Shown here one piece after another: positions 18,245-31,309 of a stretch of 64,000 nt of DNA. The stretch comes from Klebsiella grimontii (GTDB lineage Bacteria > Pseudomonadota > Gammaproteobacteria > Enterobacterales > Enterobacteriaceae). How positions within the stretch are numbered: position 1 is the first letter of the stretch; every line of letters begins with the position of its first letter. A model generated the notes under the pieces. The model was not told the DNA's origin. It worked only from the letters and a program-made list of their open reading frames with translations, and ran no database searches. Position numbers and translations under genes: made by a program. The stretch covers positions 434,001 to 498,000 of the forward strand of contig NZ_FZTC01000015.1 in assembly GCF_900200035.1 (NCBI RefSeq). Reading direction: 5' to 3'.

Positions 18245-19402
18245 TTACTGCGTTGTTGCGCCGCCGAGTACGGTTTGCGGCTGCCATTTGCCCTCGACGA
18301 CTTTATAAACGGTAAAGGTTGGCGATTTCAGGTTGCCCTCTTTATCAAAGGCGATTTGTCCGGTCACGCCGGCGTAGTTAATGGCGCGCAGGGCGGGCAG
18401 ATAGTCGGCGGGATCGACGGAGTCGGCTTTTTCCATCGCCGCGACCAGCACGCGGGTAGCGTCATAGGCGAACGGCGCGTGCAGTTCGATATGGGTGTGA
18501 TAGCGCGACTGGTAGGCCTGCTCGAAGGCTTTACCGCCCGGCATCCGCTCGACCGGCAGTCCCGGCTCCAGCGCCACCACGCCGTCGCCCTCTTTCTGCG
18601 CCAGCTGGAGGAAGGTCTGGCTAACGAAGCCACCTGCGCCCATCAGGGTAGCGTTAATGCCCAGCTGTTTGATGCGGCGCGCCAGCGGGGCGGCCTGACT
18701 ATCGACGCCGCCAAAGAAAATCAGGTCGGCGTTTTTGCTGCGGATCGCGGTCAGCACGGCGCTGAAGTCGACGGTTTTGTCATCGACGTACTGGCGATCG
18801 ACGATATTGATTCCCTGTGCTTCCAGCGACTTAATAAACTCATCCGCCAGCCCCTGGCCGAAGGCGGTACGGTCATCGATGACCGCGATGCGTTTGGCCT
18901 TCAGGGTTTGTACCGCGTACTGTCCGGCAAACTGGCCGCCGTCATCGTCGTGGCCCATCACGCGGAAACTGGTGTCGAAGCCCTGTTTGGTGTAGGCGTG
19001 CCCGGTGGCGACCGGCGCGACCTGGGCGATGCCCGCATCGTGGTAAACCCGCGCAGCGGGAATGCTGGTGCCGGTATTCCAGTGGCCGACGACGCCCGCG
19101 ACGCCGCTGTCCACCAGACGCTGGGCGACGGCAACGGCGGTGCGTGGGTCGGACTGATCGTCTTCCGACTGCAGCTTGAAGGTTACCGCCTTGCCGCCGA
19201 TGGTCGGGTGCTGCTTGTTGATATCGTCAATCGCCAGCTGCGCGCCGTTTTCCAGATCCTTGCCGATACGCGCGGAAGGGCCGGTGAGCGGGCCAGCCAG
19301 GCCGATAATCACGGTTTCGCTGGCTGCGGACCACGCGGCGGATGAGGCAAAACCACTGAGCAGGATAGCGGCGCTGAGCGCGCTGATTTTTACGGTTTTC
19401 AT
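18245..19402 (-). CDS. Periplasmic binding protein, Leu/Ile/Val (LivK) type
   Basis: A 385-residue type I periplasmic binding protein with a signal peptide ending near WSAASE. The mature start ETVIIGLAGPLTGPSARIGKDLENGAQLAIDDIN is typical of LivJ/LivK and amide-binding relatives. It lies between livF-like and ATC-hydrolase-like genes on the same strand, so its ligand is probably the substrate of those enzymes rather than a branched-chain amino acid. The ATG follows AGGGAAAAACA. Confidence 0.87.
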   Translation of the reverse strand: MKTVKISALSAAILLSGFASSAAWSAASETVIIGLAGPLTGPSARIGKDLENGAQLAIDDINKQHPTIGGKAVTFKLQSEDDQSDPRTAVAVAQRLVDSGVAGVVGHWNTGTSIPAARVYHDAGIAQVAPVATGHAYTKQGFDTSFRVMGHDDDGGQFAGQYAVQTLKAKRIAVIDDRTAFGQGLADEFIKSLEAQGINIVDRQYVDDKTVDFSAVLTAIRSKNADLIFFGGVDSQAAPLARRIKQLGINATLMGAGGFVSQTFLQLAQKEGDGVVALEPGLPVERMPGGKAFEQAYQSRYHTHIELHAPFAYDATRVLVAAMEKADSVDPADYLPALRAINYAGVTGQIAFDKEGNLKSPTFTVYKVVEGKWQPQTVLGGATTQ

Positions 19403-19429
19403 TGTTTTTCCCTGATGCTGGTTGGTGTG

Positions 19430-20149
19430 TTAAACGGGCATTTCGCCCAAATAGATCTGTGCAATACGATCGTCGGCCAGCAGCGTCTGCGATGGACCGC
19501 GCTCGACGATGCTGCCGCTGTCCATCACCCAGGCGCTGTCGGTGGCCTCCAGCGCCAGGCGCGCGTTCTGCTCGATCAGCAGCAGCGCGACGCCGCGCTG
19601 GCGCAGGGTGGCGATAACGCGAAAAATGTTCTCGACCATCAGCGGCGCCAGGCCCATCGACGGTTCGTCGAGGATCAGCAGGCGCGGCTGGCTGAGCAGG
19701 GCGCGGTTGAGCGCCAGCAGCTGCTGTTCACCGCCGGAGAGCAGCCCCGCCAACTGATGCTGGCGTTCGGCGAGGCGCGGGAAATTAGCGAAGATGGCGC
19801 CCATCTCCTGCTTTACCGCCGCCGCGTCGCGTCGTAGCCAGGCGCCCATTTGCAGGTTTTCCAGCACCGTCATGCGGGCAAAGATGCCGCGTCCTTCCGG
19901 CACCATCACCAGTCCTTCGCGCAGCAGGGATTCGGCCCGACGTTTGCGGATCGGCTTGCCGTTAAACAAAATTTCACCGCTAAAGGGTTCCAGCCCGGTA
20001 ATGGCGCGCACGGTGGAGCTTTTGCCCGCGCCGTTGGCGCCGATAAGCGTGGTCTGCTCGCCCTCTTTAACGCTGAATGAGACGTCGCGCACCGCCTGGA
20101 TGCCGCCGTAGTGGACGCTAAGCTGGTTGACGGTTAATAAATCAGACAT
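19430..20149 (-). CDS. ABC transporter ATPase, LivF type
   Basis: A 239-residue ATPase. Walker A is GANGAGKSS, the signature region reads LSGGEQQLLALNRAL and Walker B is LLILDEPSMGLAP, with ALLLIEQNARLALE after it as in LivF. It starts inside the end of the LivG-like gene (8-base overlap), which indicates coupled translation. It pairs with LivG to power the LivHM channel. Confidence 0.9.
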   Translation of the reverse strand: MSDLLTVNQLSVHYGGIQAVRDVSFSVKEGEQTTLIGANGAGKSSTVRAITGLEPFSGEILFNGKPIRKRRAESLLREGLVMVPEGRGIFARMTVLENLQMGAWLRRDAAAVKQEMGAIFANFPRLAERQHQLAGLLSGGEQQLLALNRALLSQPRLLILDEPSMGLAPLMVENIFRVIATLRQRGVALLLIEQNARLALEATDSAWVMDSGSIVERGPSQTLLADDRIAQIYLGEMPV

Positions 20150-20909
20150 GGATATTGCCTCCCAGCCAGGCGGCGATTACCGCCGGATCGCGGCGTACGG
20201 TATCCGGCGTGCCGCTGGTTAACGTTTTGCCGTAATCCAGCACCATCAGGCGATCGCAGATCCCCATTACCAGCTTGACGTCATGCTCAATCATCAGCAG
20301 CGTTTTGCCGTCGTCACGAATGCGCAGCAGCAGTTCGCCAAGGGCCATCTTCTCGGCGGCGTTCATTCCGGCCGCCGGTTCATCCAGCGCCAGCAGGCGC
20401 GGTTCGGTGGCCAGCGCGCGGGCAATCTCCAGCCGCCGCTGGTGACCGTAGGCGAGGTCGCAGGCGCGATAGTGGGCGAACTGCGAGATGCCGGTATAGT
20501 CCAGCAGGTGCCAGGCCAGCTCGCGGGTTTGCGTCTCCTCGGCGCGGGCGCGTTTATGACGGGAGATCGCGGCCCACAGGCCGTTGCGGGTGCGGACGTG
20601 GCGGCCCACCATAACGTTCTCCAGTACCGACATGTTGTTAAACAGCCGCACGTTCTGGAAGGTGCGGGCGATGCCCGCGGCGGTCACTTTCTCAATATTG
20701 CTCGGAAAATAGGCTTCGCCACCGATAGCGAACTCGCCGCTGTCCGCCGGGTAGAGGCCGGTAATCAGGTTAAAGCAGGTGGTTTTCCCCGCGCCGTTGG
20801 GGCCGATCAGGCCGTAGATTTCACCCTGATTAATACTCAGCGATACGTTGTCGACCGCCGTCAGACCGCCGAAACGCTTCGTCATATGGCATACGCTTAA
20901 CAGGCTCAT
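20142..20909 (-). CDS. ABC transporter ATPase, LivG type
   Basis: A 255-residue ATPase of the LivG group. Walker A is GPNGAGKTT, the characteristic GIARTFQNVRLFNNMSVLENVMVG follows, the signature loop is LAYGHQRRLEIARAL and Walker B is LLALDEPAAGMN. The C-terminal LivG extension (TSGTPDTVRRDPAVIAAWLG) is present. Its ATG overlaps the LivM-like stop (ATGA). Confidence 0.92.
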   Translation of the reverse strand: MSLLSVCHMTKRFGGLTAVDNVSLSINQGEIYGLIGPNGAGKTTCFNLITGLYPADSGEFAIGGEAYFPSNIEKVTAAGIARTFQNVRLFNNMSVLENVMVGRHVRTRNGLWAAISRHKRARAEETQTRELAWHLLDYTGISQFAHYRACDLAYGHQRRLEIARALATEPRLLALDEPAAGMNAAEKMALGELLLRIRDDGKTLLMIEHDVKLVMGICDRLMVLDYGKTLTSGTPDTVRRDPAVIAAWLGGNIHV

Positions 20910-22012
20910 GCTTTCGCTCCTTGATGTCGCGCGGGCCAGATGCCCTGCGGGCGCAGAAGCATGACCAGCACCAGCGCCAGGCCGTAGAACAGCTGGCGCA
21001 GCACTTCCGGGTCAATCAGCACTTCGCCAAACAGCGCCTGCTGTACCGGCGCCGCCTGGCTGCGCAGCAGCTCCGGCAGCGCGGTCAGCAGCACCGCGCC
21101 GAGGATCACGCCGGGGATATGCCCCATCCCGCCCAGCACCACCATCGCCAGCACCGCAATCGACTCCTGCAGGGTAAAGGATTCCGGCGAAACGAAGCCC
21201 TGAAATGCGCCGAACAGCGCGCCCGCCACGCCGCCGAATGAGGCGCCGATAGCGAAAGCCAGCAGTTTGTAGTTACGCAGGTTGATGCCCATCGCCCGGG
21301 CGACGTCTTCATCCTCGCGGATGGCGTGCCAGGCGCGGCCAATGCGCGAATGCTGCAGCCGCAGGCAGACGAAAATAATCGCCACAATCACCAGCATCAG
21401 AAGGTAGTACCACAGCCACAGCGCCGGGACTTTAAAGCCGAACCAGTGATAAACGCCGCTAAACTTGAGGCCGAACAGATTCAGCGAATCGACCCCGGAG
21501 ATGCCTTTTGCGCCGTTGGTGATGTTGACCGGACGGTCGAGGTTGCGCATCAGGATGCGGATAATTTCGCCGAACCCGAGGGTGACAATCGCCAGATAGT
21601 CGCCGCGCAGCTTCAGCGTCGGCGCGCCCAGCACGATACCGCAGCCTGCCGCCACCAGCGCGGCGAGCGGAATAATCACCAGCCAGGAGGTGTGCAGGCC
21701 GTCCGGAAACCAACTATTTAAAATCGGGAAGACGTCCAGCAGATGCGGAGAAGCCAGCAGCGCCGCCAAATACGCGCCGACGGCGTAAAAGGCGATAAAG
21801 CCCATATCCAGCAGGCCGGTATAGCCGACCACAATATTCAGCCCCAGCGCCAGCATAACGTAGAGCAGGGCGAAGTCGATGACCCGCACCCAGTAGTTGC
21901 CGCCGAGCTGGCTGGCGACCATCGGCGCCACCAGCAGCGCGCAGACCAACAGGGTCATCCCGGACCAGAAGCGGCGGGAGACGGCAGGCGTATCGAGTTG
22001 TAGCGTTGTCAT
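20906..22012 (-). CDS. ABC transporter permease, LivM type
   Basis: A 368-residue inner-membrane permease with around ten hydrophobic segments. Family marks are LGLNIVVGYTGLLDMGFIAFYAVGAYLAALL and RLQHSRIGRAWHAIREDEDVARAMGIN (the cytoplasmic loop that contacts the ATPase). The ATG at 22012 has TAGGAGAAAAATC upstream and starts 10 bases after the LivH-like stop. It partners the LivH-like protein. Confidence 0.92.
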   Translation of the reverse strand: MTTLQLDTPAVSRRFWSGMTLLVCALLVAPMVASQLGGNYWVRVIDFALLYVMLALGLNIVVGYTGLLDMGFIAFYAVGAYLAALLASPHLLDVFPILNSWFPDGLHTSWLVIIPLAALVAAGCGIVLGAPTLKLRGDYLAIVTLGFGEIIRILMRNLDRPVNITNGAKGISGVDSLNLFGLKFSGVYHWFGFKVPALWLWYYLLMLVIVAIIFVCLRLQHSRIGRAWHAIREDEDVARAMGINLRNYKLLAFAIGASFGGVAGALFGAFQGFVSPESFTLQESIAVLAMVVLGGMGHIPGVILGAVLLTALPELLRSQAAPVQQALFGEVLIDPEVLRQLFYGLALVLVMLLRPQGIWPARHQGAKA

Positions 22013-22022
22013 GATTTTTCTC

Positions 22023-22973
22023 CTAAGCCCGGTGCGCGACGCGTTCGCCGAGCAAACCGGCCGGGCGGAAGACCAGCACCAGGATCAGCACCATAAAGGC
22101 GAAAATATCCTGGTAGTTGCTGCCGAAGACGCCGTGGGTCAGGTCGCCGAGATAGCCCGCTCCGAGGGATTCGATAAGCCCCAGCAGCAGGCCGCCGATC
22201 ATCGCGCCGCGAATATTGCCGATGCCGCCGAGCACCGCGGCGGTAAAGGCTTTAATGCCGGGCAGAAAGCCCATGGAGAAACCAGCGCTGCCGTAGTTGC
22301 TGGCCATCATCACGCCAGCCAGCGCGGCGAATACGCCGCCGATGGCGAAAGTGAGGGCGATAATCGCGTTTGGGTTAACGCCCATTAGCGTAGCGATGCG
22401 CGGATTTTCCGCTACCGCGCGCATACCGCGGCCTAAGCGGGTGTATTCCACCAGCAGCCACAGGCCAAGCATCACCGTGAGGGCCAGCGCGACGGTGACG
22501 ATACCGGTGACGGTAACGAGAGCCGGCGGATGCGCTGCGCTGCCGTGGGTCACGGCGATCGGATCCATTGGCAGGATCTGCGGGAACATCAGCGGATTGC
22601 GCGACCAGACGATCATCGCCACGGTTTGCAGCAGCACCGAGACGCCGATCCCGGAGATCAGCGGCGCCAGGCGCGGGGCGTTGCGCAGGCGGCGGTAGGC
22701 AAAGCGTTCGACCGCCATCGCCAGCAGGGCGCAGACCGTCATGGCCAGCAGCAGCGCCAGCCCGAGCTGCGCCAGCGGCGGCAGAGTGGGGAAATGCGCG
22801 TTCAGGGCGTGCATCCCGGAAAGGGTGGTCAACGCGCCGACCATCAGAATGTCGCCGTGGGCAAAGTTAATAATGCGCAGGATGCCGTACACCATGGTAT
22901 AGCCGAGCGCGATCAGGGCGTAGATGCTGCCGAGCATGACCCCGTTGATGATTTGTTGTATGAGTGTGTCCAA
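22023..22973 (-). CDS. ABC transporter permease, LivH type (first gene of the operon)
   Basis: A 316-residue inner-membrane permease beginning with a TTG codon (MDTLIQQIINGVMLGSIYALIALGYTMVYGI), which fits the family N-terminus. The ATPase-contact loop EYTRLGRGMRAVAENPRIATLMGVN is present. It is the promoter-proximal gene of the seven-gene operon livHMGF-SBP-atcB-atcC. A weak ribosome site and the rare start suggest low translation. The 171-base spacer to the divergent LysR gene is AT-rich and should hold both promoters. Confidence 0.88.
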   Translation of the reverse strand: MDTLIQQIINGVMLGSIYALIALGYTMVYGILRIINFAHGDILMVGALTTLSGMHALNAHFPTLPPLAQLGLALLLAMTVCALLAMAVERFAYRRLRNAPRLAPLISGIGVSVLLQTVAMIVWSRNPLMFPQILPMDPIAVTHGSAAHPPALVTVTGIVTVALALTVMLGLWLLVEYTRLGRGMRAVAENPRIATLMGVNPNAIIALTFAIGGVFAALAGVMMASNYGSAGFSMGFLPGIKAFTAAVLGGIGNIRGAMIGGLLLGLIESLGAGYLGDLTHGVFGSNYQDIFAFMVLILVLVFRPAGLLGERVAHRA

Positions 22974-23144
22974 CTGATTGTTCCGACAAGATGCTCAAAT
23001 AATAGCTACCATCCAACAAATGAATTAAATTGTAAAATACGCATATATTCTTTCTTATTATAAATGTGTGGTTAACTATCATTATGATTTTAAATATAAT
23101 TTAATAAATCGCTGGATAGCGTAATGCGCTAAGAAAATCAATAT

Positions 23145-24074
23145 ATGAAAAAAACAGAACAATCGGAGGCGCCGGGTAGCTGGTCGCAGAGTACTTTGGT
23201 AAACGATCCGCCGCTGCGGGCGGTGCGCGCCTTCGAGGCGATCGCGCGCCTCGGCAGCGTAACCCTGGCGGCGCAGGAGCTGGCGATATCGCCCTCGGCG
23301 GTTAGCCATCAGCTCAAAGTGCTGGAAGGCTATTTGCAGATCCCGCTCACCGAACGTCAGGGGCGACGGCTGACCCTCAGCCAGCAGGGGCGGGAGTATT
23401 ATCGCTCGATCCGCGCGGCGTTTAACGTGCTGCGCCAGGCCACCGAGCATCTGGTCGAGCAGGTGCAAACCCAGCAGGTGACGATCAGCCTGATCCCGCT
23501 GTTTGGCATGGGTTGGTTTATTCCCCGCCTGCCGTCATTCGTGCACGCCAATCCGCATACCGAAATCAACGTGGTCTACGCCAACCATCGCAACTATCTT
23601 AGCGACGCTTCCGATATGTCGATCCGCTTTGGCAACGGTCACTGGGTGGGCTATCAAAGCGAAAAGCTGATTTCCGGCAAAATGGTGCCGGTATGCAGCC
23701 AGGCCTTTTTACGCCTGCACGGGCATATTGATACCCCGGAACAGCTGTTGCAGATGCCGCTGCTGCACGACGAGGAGCGCACGACCTGGAATCAGTGGTT
23801 TGTGCAGCAGGGAGTGAAGCGCCCGCCGCGCTCGACCGGGCCATTATTTGAGGATGGCCTGTTGACCCTCGCGGGCGTGCAGGCCGGGCTGGGCTGCGCG
23901 CTCATGCGCGAGCCGCTGATCGCTCCCTATCTGAAGAGCGGCGAGTTGGTGAAAATCTTCGATGCGGCAATTGATGATGGCCGGGATTATTATCTTTGCG
24001 TACGTCAGGATAGTGATATGACCCCCAACGGTAAGCTATTGCAGAGCTGGCTACGCCAGCAGGCCCTCGGTTGA
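23145..24074 (+). CDS. LysR-family regulator (GcvA-like), divergent from the Liv/ATC operon
   Basis: A 309-residue LysR-type regulator. The winged helix-turn-helix spans about residues 24-85 (RAVRAFEAIARLGSVTLAAQELAISPSAVSHQLKVLEGYL), followed by a GcvA-like effector domain (FGMGWFIPRLPSF; ADMSIRFGNG-like segment DMSIRFGNGHWVG). Divergent placement suggests it controls the operon at 16507-22973 in response to the transported compound; this is inference from position. Confidence 0.87.
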   Translation: MKKTEQSEAPGSWSQSTLVNDPPLRAVRAFEAIARLGSVTLAAQELAISPSAVSHQLKVLEGYLQIPLTERQGRRLTLSQQGREYYRSIRAAFNVLRQATEHLVEQVQTQQVTISLIPLFGMGWFIPRLPSFVHANPHTEINVVYANHRNYLSDASDMSIRFGNGHWVGYQSEKLISGKMVPVCSQAFLRLHGHIDTPEQLLQMPLLHDEERTTWNQWFVQQGVKRPPRSTGPLFEDGLLTLAGVQAGLGCALMREPLIAPYLKSGELVKIFDAAIDDGRDYYLCVRQDSDMTPNGKLLQSWLRQQALG

Positions 24075-24180
24075 TATTTAGTTAAGAATTTACTTAATCC
24101 AGCTCACATTTTTGTTCGGTTGCCATTGTCATTACGCAGGGGCGCTTAGATAATCCGCCGAAATAACCCATTTTTATGAT

Positions 24181-24209
24181 GGCGTGCTACTGCGAAAGCA
24201 GGCAAGACC
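24181..24209 (+). promoter_or_regulatory. Ribonucleic antiterminator (RAT) of the beta-glucoside operon
   Basis: The 29-base element contains CTACTGCGAAAGCAGGCA and ends in GACC. It fits the BglG/LicT-type RAT consensus as I recall it and overlaps the left arm of the terminator at 24205. When bound by the antiterminator encoded at 27584 it would prevent the terminator from forming. Confidence 0.87.
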
Positions 24210-24264
24210 AAAATAGAAATGCTCTCCCGCCAAGGGGAGCGTCTCTGTTTTGGTCTTTTTTTTT
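24205..24264 (+). terminator. Leader terminator upstream of the PTS gene
   Basis: AGACCAAAA (24205-24213) pairs with TTTTGGTCT (24248-24256), enclosing an inner GCTCTCCC/GGGGAGC hairpin, and is followed by nine Ts. It ends 21 bases before the PTS ATG and overlaps the RAT, so it is a substrate-controlled attenuator. Confidence 0.92.
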
Positions 24265-24285
24265 GCCCCAACACCAGGGAACACT

Positions 24286-28423
<4,138 letters not shown>

Positions 28424-28427
28424 ACGT

Positions 28428-28560
28428 GTTCTATTAATGGGGCGTAATAGCCATTTCTGTTTTTTTTATGGGACATGAGCTCTTTGGAATGACTGAGTTG
28501 GCTCATTTGTAGTGTTCTATAAACAGGTTATAATCGCTAACTAAGTTCTATTAATAAGAC
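28428..28560 (+). promoter_or_regulatory. hipBA promoter with three GTTCTAT operators
   Basis: GTTCTATTAAT (28428), GTTCTATAAAC (28514) and GTTCTATTAATAAGAC (28545; nearly palindromic) share a core. A TATAAT box at 28529 with a weak -35 near 28506 places the second copy between the promoter boxes and the third just after -10, an autorepression layout. Confidence 0.62.
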
Positions 28561-28572
28561 AAGAGAAGCATT

Positions 28573-28911
28573 ATGGCAAAGCCGTCAACCCGAACCTACT
28601 CTCGTTACAGTCGCGATGCAGCACGGTTGCTGGGAATGATGATCCGCACCGCGCGCATAGAATCCAGACTCACTATCGAGGAGCTGGCAGAACGTGCTGG
28701 CGTGTCGCGTGGGCTGGTTTATCGTGCTGAGGAAGGCGATATGGGATGTGCGATTGGCGCGGTATTTGAACTGGCGACAATAGTGGGCGTGCCGCTGTTT
28801 ACGCCAGATAGTTCTGCTCTGGCGTTACATATTGCTAATGCAGAGAAAACGCTGTCATTAATGCCGCGTGCGGTTCATCACTCAAGGAAGGTGATAAATG
28901 ATGACTTCTGA
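28573..28911 (+). CDS. hipB: HipB-like antitoxin, Cro/CI-type HTH
   Basis: A 112-residue DNA-binding protein. The helix-turn-helix (LGMMIRTARIESRLTIEELAERAGVSRGLVYRAEEGD) lies about residues 20-60. It is expected to neutralise the downstream HipA-like kinase and repress their shared promoter. Its end overlaps the toxin start by 14 bases, as in most antitoxin-toxin pairs. The long C-terminal tail (residues 75-112) may contact the toxin. Confidence 0.83.
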   Translation: MAKPSTRTYSRYSRDAARLLGMMIRTARIESRLTIEELAERAGVSRGLVYRAEEGDMGCAIGAVFELATIVGVPLFTPDSSALALHIANAEKTLSLMPRAVHHSRKVINDDF

Positions 28912-30190
28912 GAATAGCCTTGAGCAAGTGTATGTCTGGATCTGGCTGCCTGGAGCAACAGAACCCGTTGTCGCCGGAGTGTTAAGCAGAGACAACGGTC
29001 GGTTTATTTTCAACTACGGCCGCAGTTATCTGGAGCGGAAAGAGGCGATAGCGGTTTATGTGCCGGAGCTTCCTTTAGTCAGAGGCGCAATGGTACCTGC
29101 CCCTGGTTTGCAAATGGCTGGCGCGTTACGCGATGGAGCTCCTGATGCCTGGGGGCGGCGAGTTATTCTGAACCGACTGATGGGCGCACAAGGCAGAGAT
29201 ACCGATCCCAACACCCTGGATGAAATGACCTACTTACTTGAGTCCGGTTCCGATCGGATTGGTGGTCTTGATTTTCAGCGCTCTGCGACGGAGTACGTTC
29301 CACGCGCGGCCCGAGGAGCATCGCTTGAAGAGCTTATGCAGGCAGCGTCGATGGTGGAAAACGGTATACCGTTAACCGTCGATCTTGAACAGGCGTTATT
29401 TCACGGCACTTCACTCGGTGGAGCACGACCAAAAGCGATGATCGAATTTGGGAATCGTAAATTTATCGCTAAATTTTCTTCTTCAACAGATACCTATAAT
29501 GTTGTTAAAGGCGAATATATCGCCATGCGCCTGGCAGGCTGCGTTGGGTTGAATGTTGCGCCTGTTCTCTTTCGCCATACTACTGGTAAAGATGTTTTGC
29601 TTATCGAGCGTTTTGATCGCGTCCAAAGCAAGACCGGTTGGCAACGCCGCCTGATGGTGTCAGCGCTGACTATCTTTGGTCTTGATGAAATGATGGCAAG
29701 ATATGCGAGCTATGAAGATTTGGCGGACATTATACGTCAGCGTTTTAGTGCCCCTAAAGAGACGCTGCGGGAGCTGTTTGGGCGACTTGTTTTTAACATT
29801 ATTTGTGGTAATACCGACGATCATGCCAGAAACCATGCGGCATTTTGGGATGGTAAAAGGCTTAGCCTGACGCCTGCATATGACATTTGTCCTCAAGGGA
29901 GAGCCGGCAATGAAGCCACACAGGCTATGCTGATCGTAGGCGAAAATCGGATGAGTAACCTTGCGGTTTGCCTGTCGGCTGCCGACCGTTTTTTACTGAG
30001 CAGACGTGAAGCCATTGAGCTTATTGCCCATTATCTCGATACGGTCCATATGAACTGGAAAGCCCTCGGCGATGAGGTGGGGTTAAGTGAAGTGGACAGA
30101 AAACTCTTCTGGGGAAGGATGTTTTTTAATCCTTTCATATTTGAAGGCGCGCCAGAAGAGATTTTGAGACTACGTAAGTCGTGGCTTTAA
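28898..30190 (+). CDS. hipA: HipA-like serine/threonine kinase toxin
   Basis: A 430-residue protein with the HipA fold. The N-terminal subdomain runs to about residue 105. The kinase core has GGARPK (174-179), IERFDR (236-241), the catalytic loop N305-x-DDHARN (D307, D308, H309, N312) and the metal-binding DFG-equivalent YDICP (328-332). E. coli HipA phosphorylates glutamyl-tRNA synthetase; related toxins have other targets, so the target here is unknown. All catalytic residues look intact. Base composition is visibly less GC-rich than the flanking genes, suggesting transfer. Confidence 0.88.
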   Translation: MMTSENSLEQVYVWIWLPGATEPVVAGVLSRDNGRFIFNYGRSYLERKEAIAVYVPELPLVRGAMVPAPGLQMAGALRDGAPDAWGRRVILNRLMGAQGRDTDPNTLDEMTYLLESGSDRIGGLDFQRSATEYVPRAARGASLEELMQAASMVENGIPLTVDLEQALFHGTSLGGARPKAMIEFGNRKFIAKFSSSTDTYNVVKGEYIAMRLAGCVGLNVAPVLFRHTTGKDVLLIERFDRVQSKTGWQRRLMVSALTIFGLDEMMARYASYEDLADIIRQRFSAPKETLRELFGRLVFNIICGNTDDHARNHAAFWDGKRLSLTPAYDICPQGRAGNEATQAMLIVGENRMSNLAVCLSAADRFLLSRREAIELIAHYLDTVHMNWKALGDEVGLSEVDRKLFWGRMFFNPFIFEGAPEEILRLRKSWL

Positions 30191-30274
30191 CGCGTCCGGT
30201 GCCACTGCATTTTCAACGCGGCAAGACAAATAGTCCGTTAACACGTTTCGATAACCTTTTAAACCTCCGTAGTA

Positions 30275-31279
30275 TCACCGATGCCGAAACTGCAGCGTCG
30301 CCGGCAGGTAGCGCTGTAGCGGCTCGGGCGTGTTGCCGTCAATCAGCTGGCTTATCAAATCGTAGCAGTGCCAGGCCAGCTGGCGGTTGTCCTGCTGGAC
30401 GGTATCGATACGCAGCGACAGCGAATCGTAGAGATAGTGATCGTCAAAGCTCGCCAGGTGGATGTCTGAATCGAGCAAATGGTGCTGGCTCATATAGCGC
30501 AGCACCCCTTCCAGCAGCCCGCAGGCGGCGGTAAACAGCGCCTTTGGCGGCCGACCCAGACGCGCGCAGAGGGCGGCGAACATCTCATAGCCGGAGCTGG
30601 GATGGTAGTTGCCGTTGATCACCCACTCCGGGCGCAATTCAATACCCGCCTGGGCCAGACCTTGCGTAAACCCGGCCAGACGATCGCGGGAGGGCGACAG
30701 GCGCGGCTGGCCGCCTAAAAACCAGAACTCATCGCGATGCTGAGGCGCGATGCGGGCAATCAGCTCCGCCGTCGGGGTAATTGAATCGGTCATCACCAGC
30801 GGCAGGGCGCTTTCATTCGGGTAGCGGTCAAACAGCACCACCGGCAGCTGTTCGCTGAGCTTGAGATAGTCGGCATCGGCGTGCATACAGGAGGCGACGA
30901 TCAACCCGTCGACCTGACGGGCAATCATGTTATTGACCACCATGCTCTCCTGACCGGGGTTTTCGTCGGTACAGGAGATCAGCAGTTGGACGCCCGCCTC
31001 GCGGCACAGCATCTCCAGCTCATGGGAAAAGACCGCAAAGCCGTAGTTGGTGATCTCCGGCACCACCAGGCCGATGGTGTGGCTGCGGTTATCGCGCAGG
31101 GAGCGGGCGTGAATGCTCGGCTGATAGTGCTGCTCGCGGGCAATCGCCAGCACGCGCTCGCGCGTTTCCTGCGCCACGCGCAGCTCTTTGCCACGCCCGT
31201 TGAGCACCAGGCTGGCGGTCGCTTTGGAAACGCCCGCCAGTTCGGCGATATCTTTAATGGTTACGCGTTTGGTTTTCAT
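30275..31279 (-). CDS. scrR: Sucrose operon repressor ScrR
   Basis: A 334-residue LacI-family repressor. The helix-turn-helix is [30 protein letters not shown], with the SLVLNG variant typical of ScrR, followed by a sugar-binding core. It is expected to bind the TAAACCGGTTTA operators at 35779, 35838 and 36851; fructose or fructose-1-phosphate is the inducer in studied systems. It is the last gene of the scr cluster and converges with hipA. Confidence 0.93.
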   Translation of the reverse strand: MKTKRVTIKDIAELAGVSKATASLVLNGRGKELRVAQETRERVLAIAREQHYQPSIHARSLRDNRSHTIGLVVPEITNYGFAVFSHELEMLCREAGVQLLISCTDENPGQESMVVNNMIARQVDGLIVASCMHADADYLKLSEQLPVVLFDRYPNESALPLVMTDSITPTAELIARIAPQHRDEFWFLGGQPRLSPSRDRLAGFTQGLAQAGIELRPEWVINGNYHPSSGYEMFAALCARLGRPPKALFTAACGLLEGVLRYMSQHHLLDSDIHLASFDDHYLYDSLSLRIDTVQQDNRQLAWHCYDLISQLIDGNTPEPLQRYLPATLQFRHR

Positions 31280-31309
31280 TACGACGCCATGAGCCTGAAA
31301 GCAAAACGC

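Noticed and set aside
18275..19345. Long plus-strand ORF opposite the LivK-like gene
   Set aside because: It is the mirror of a well-supported minus-strand gene in GC-rich DNA, has low-complexity Gly/Arg/Asp sequence and no recognisable family.
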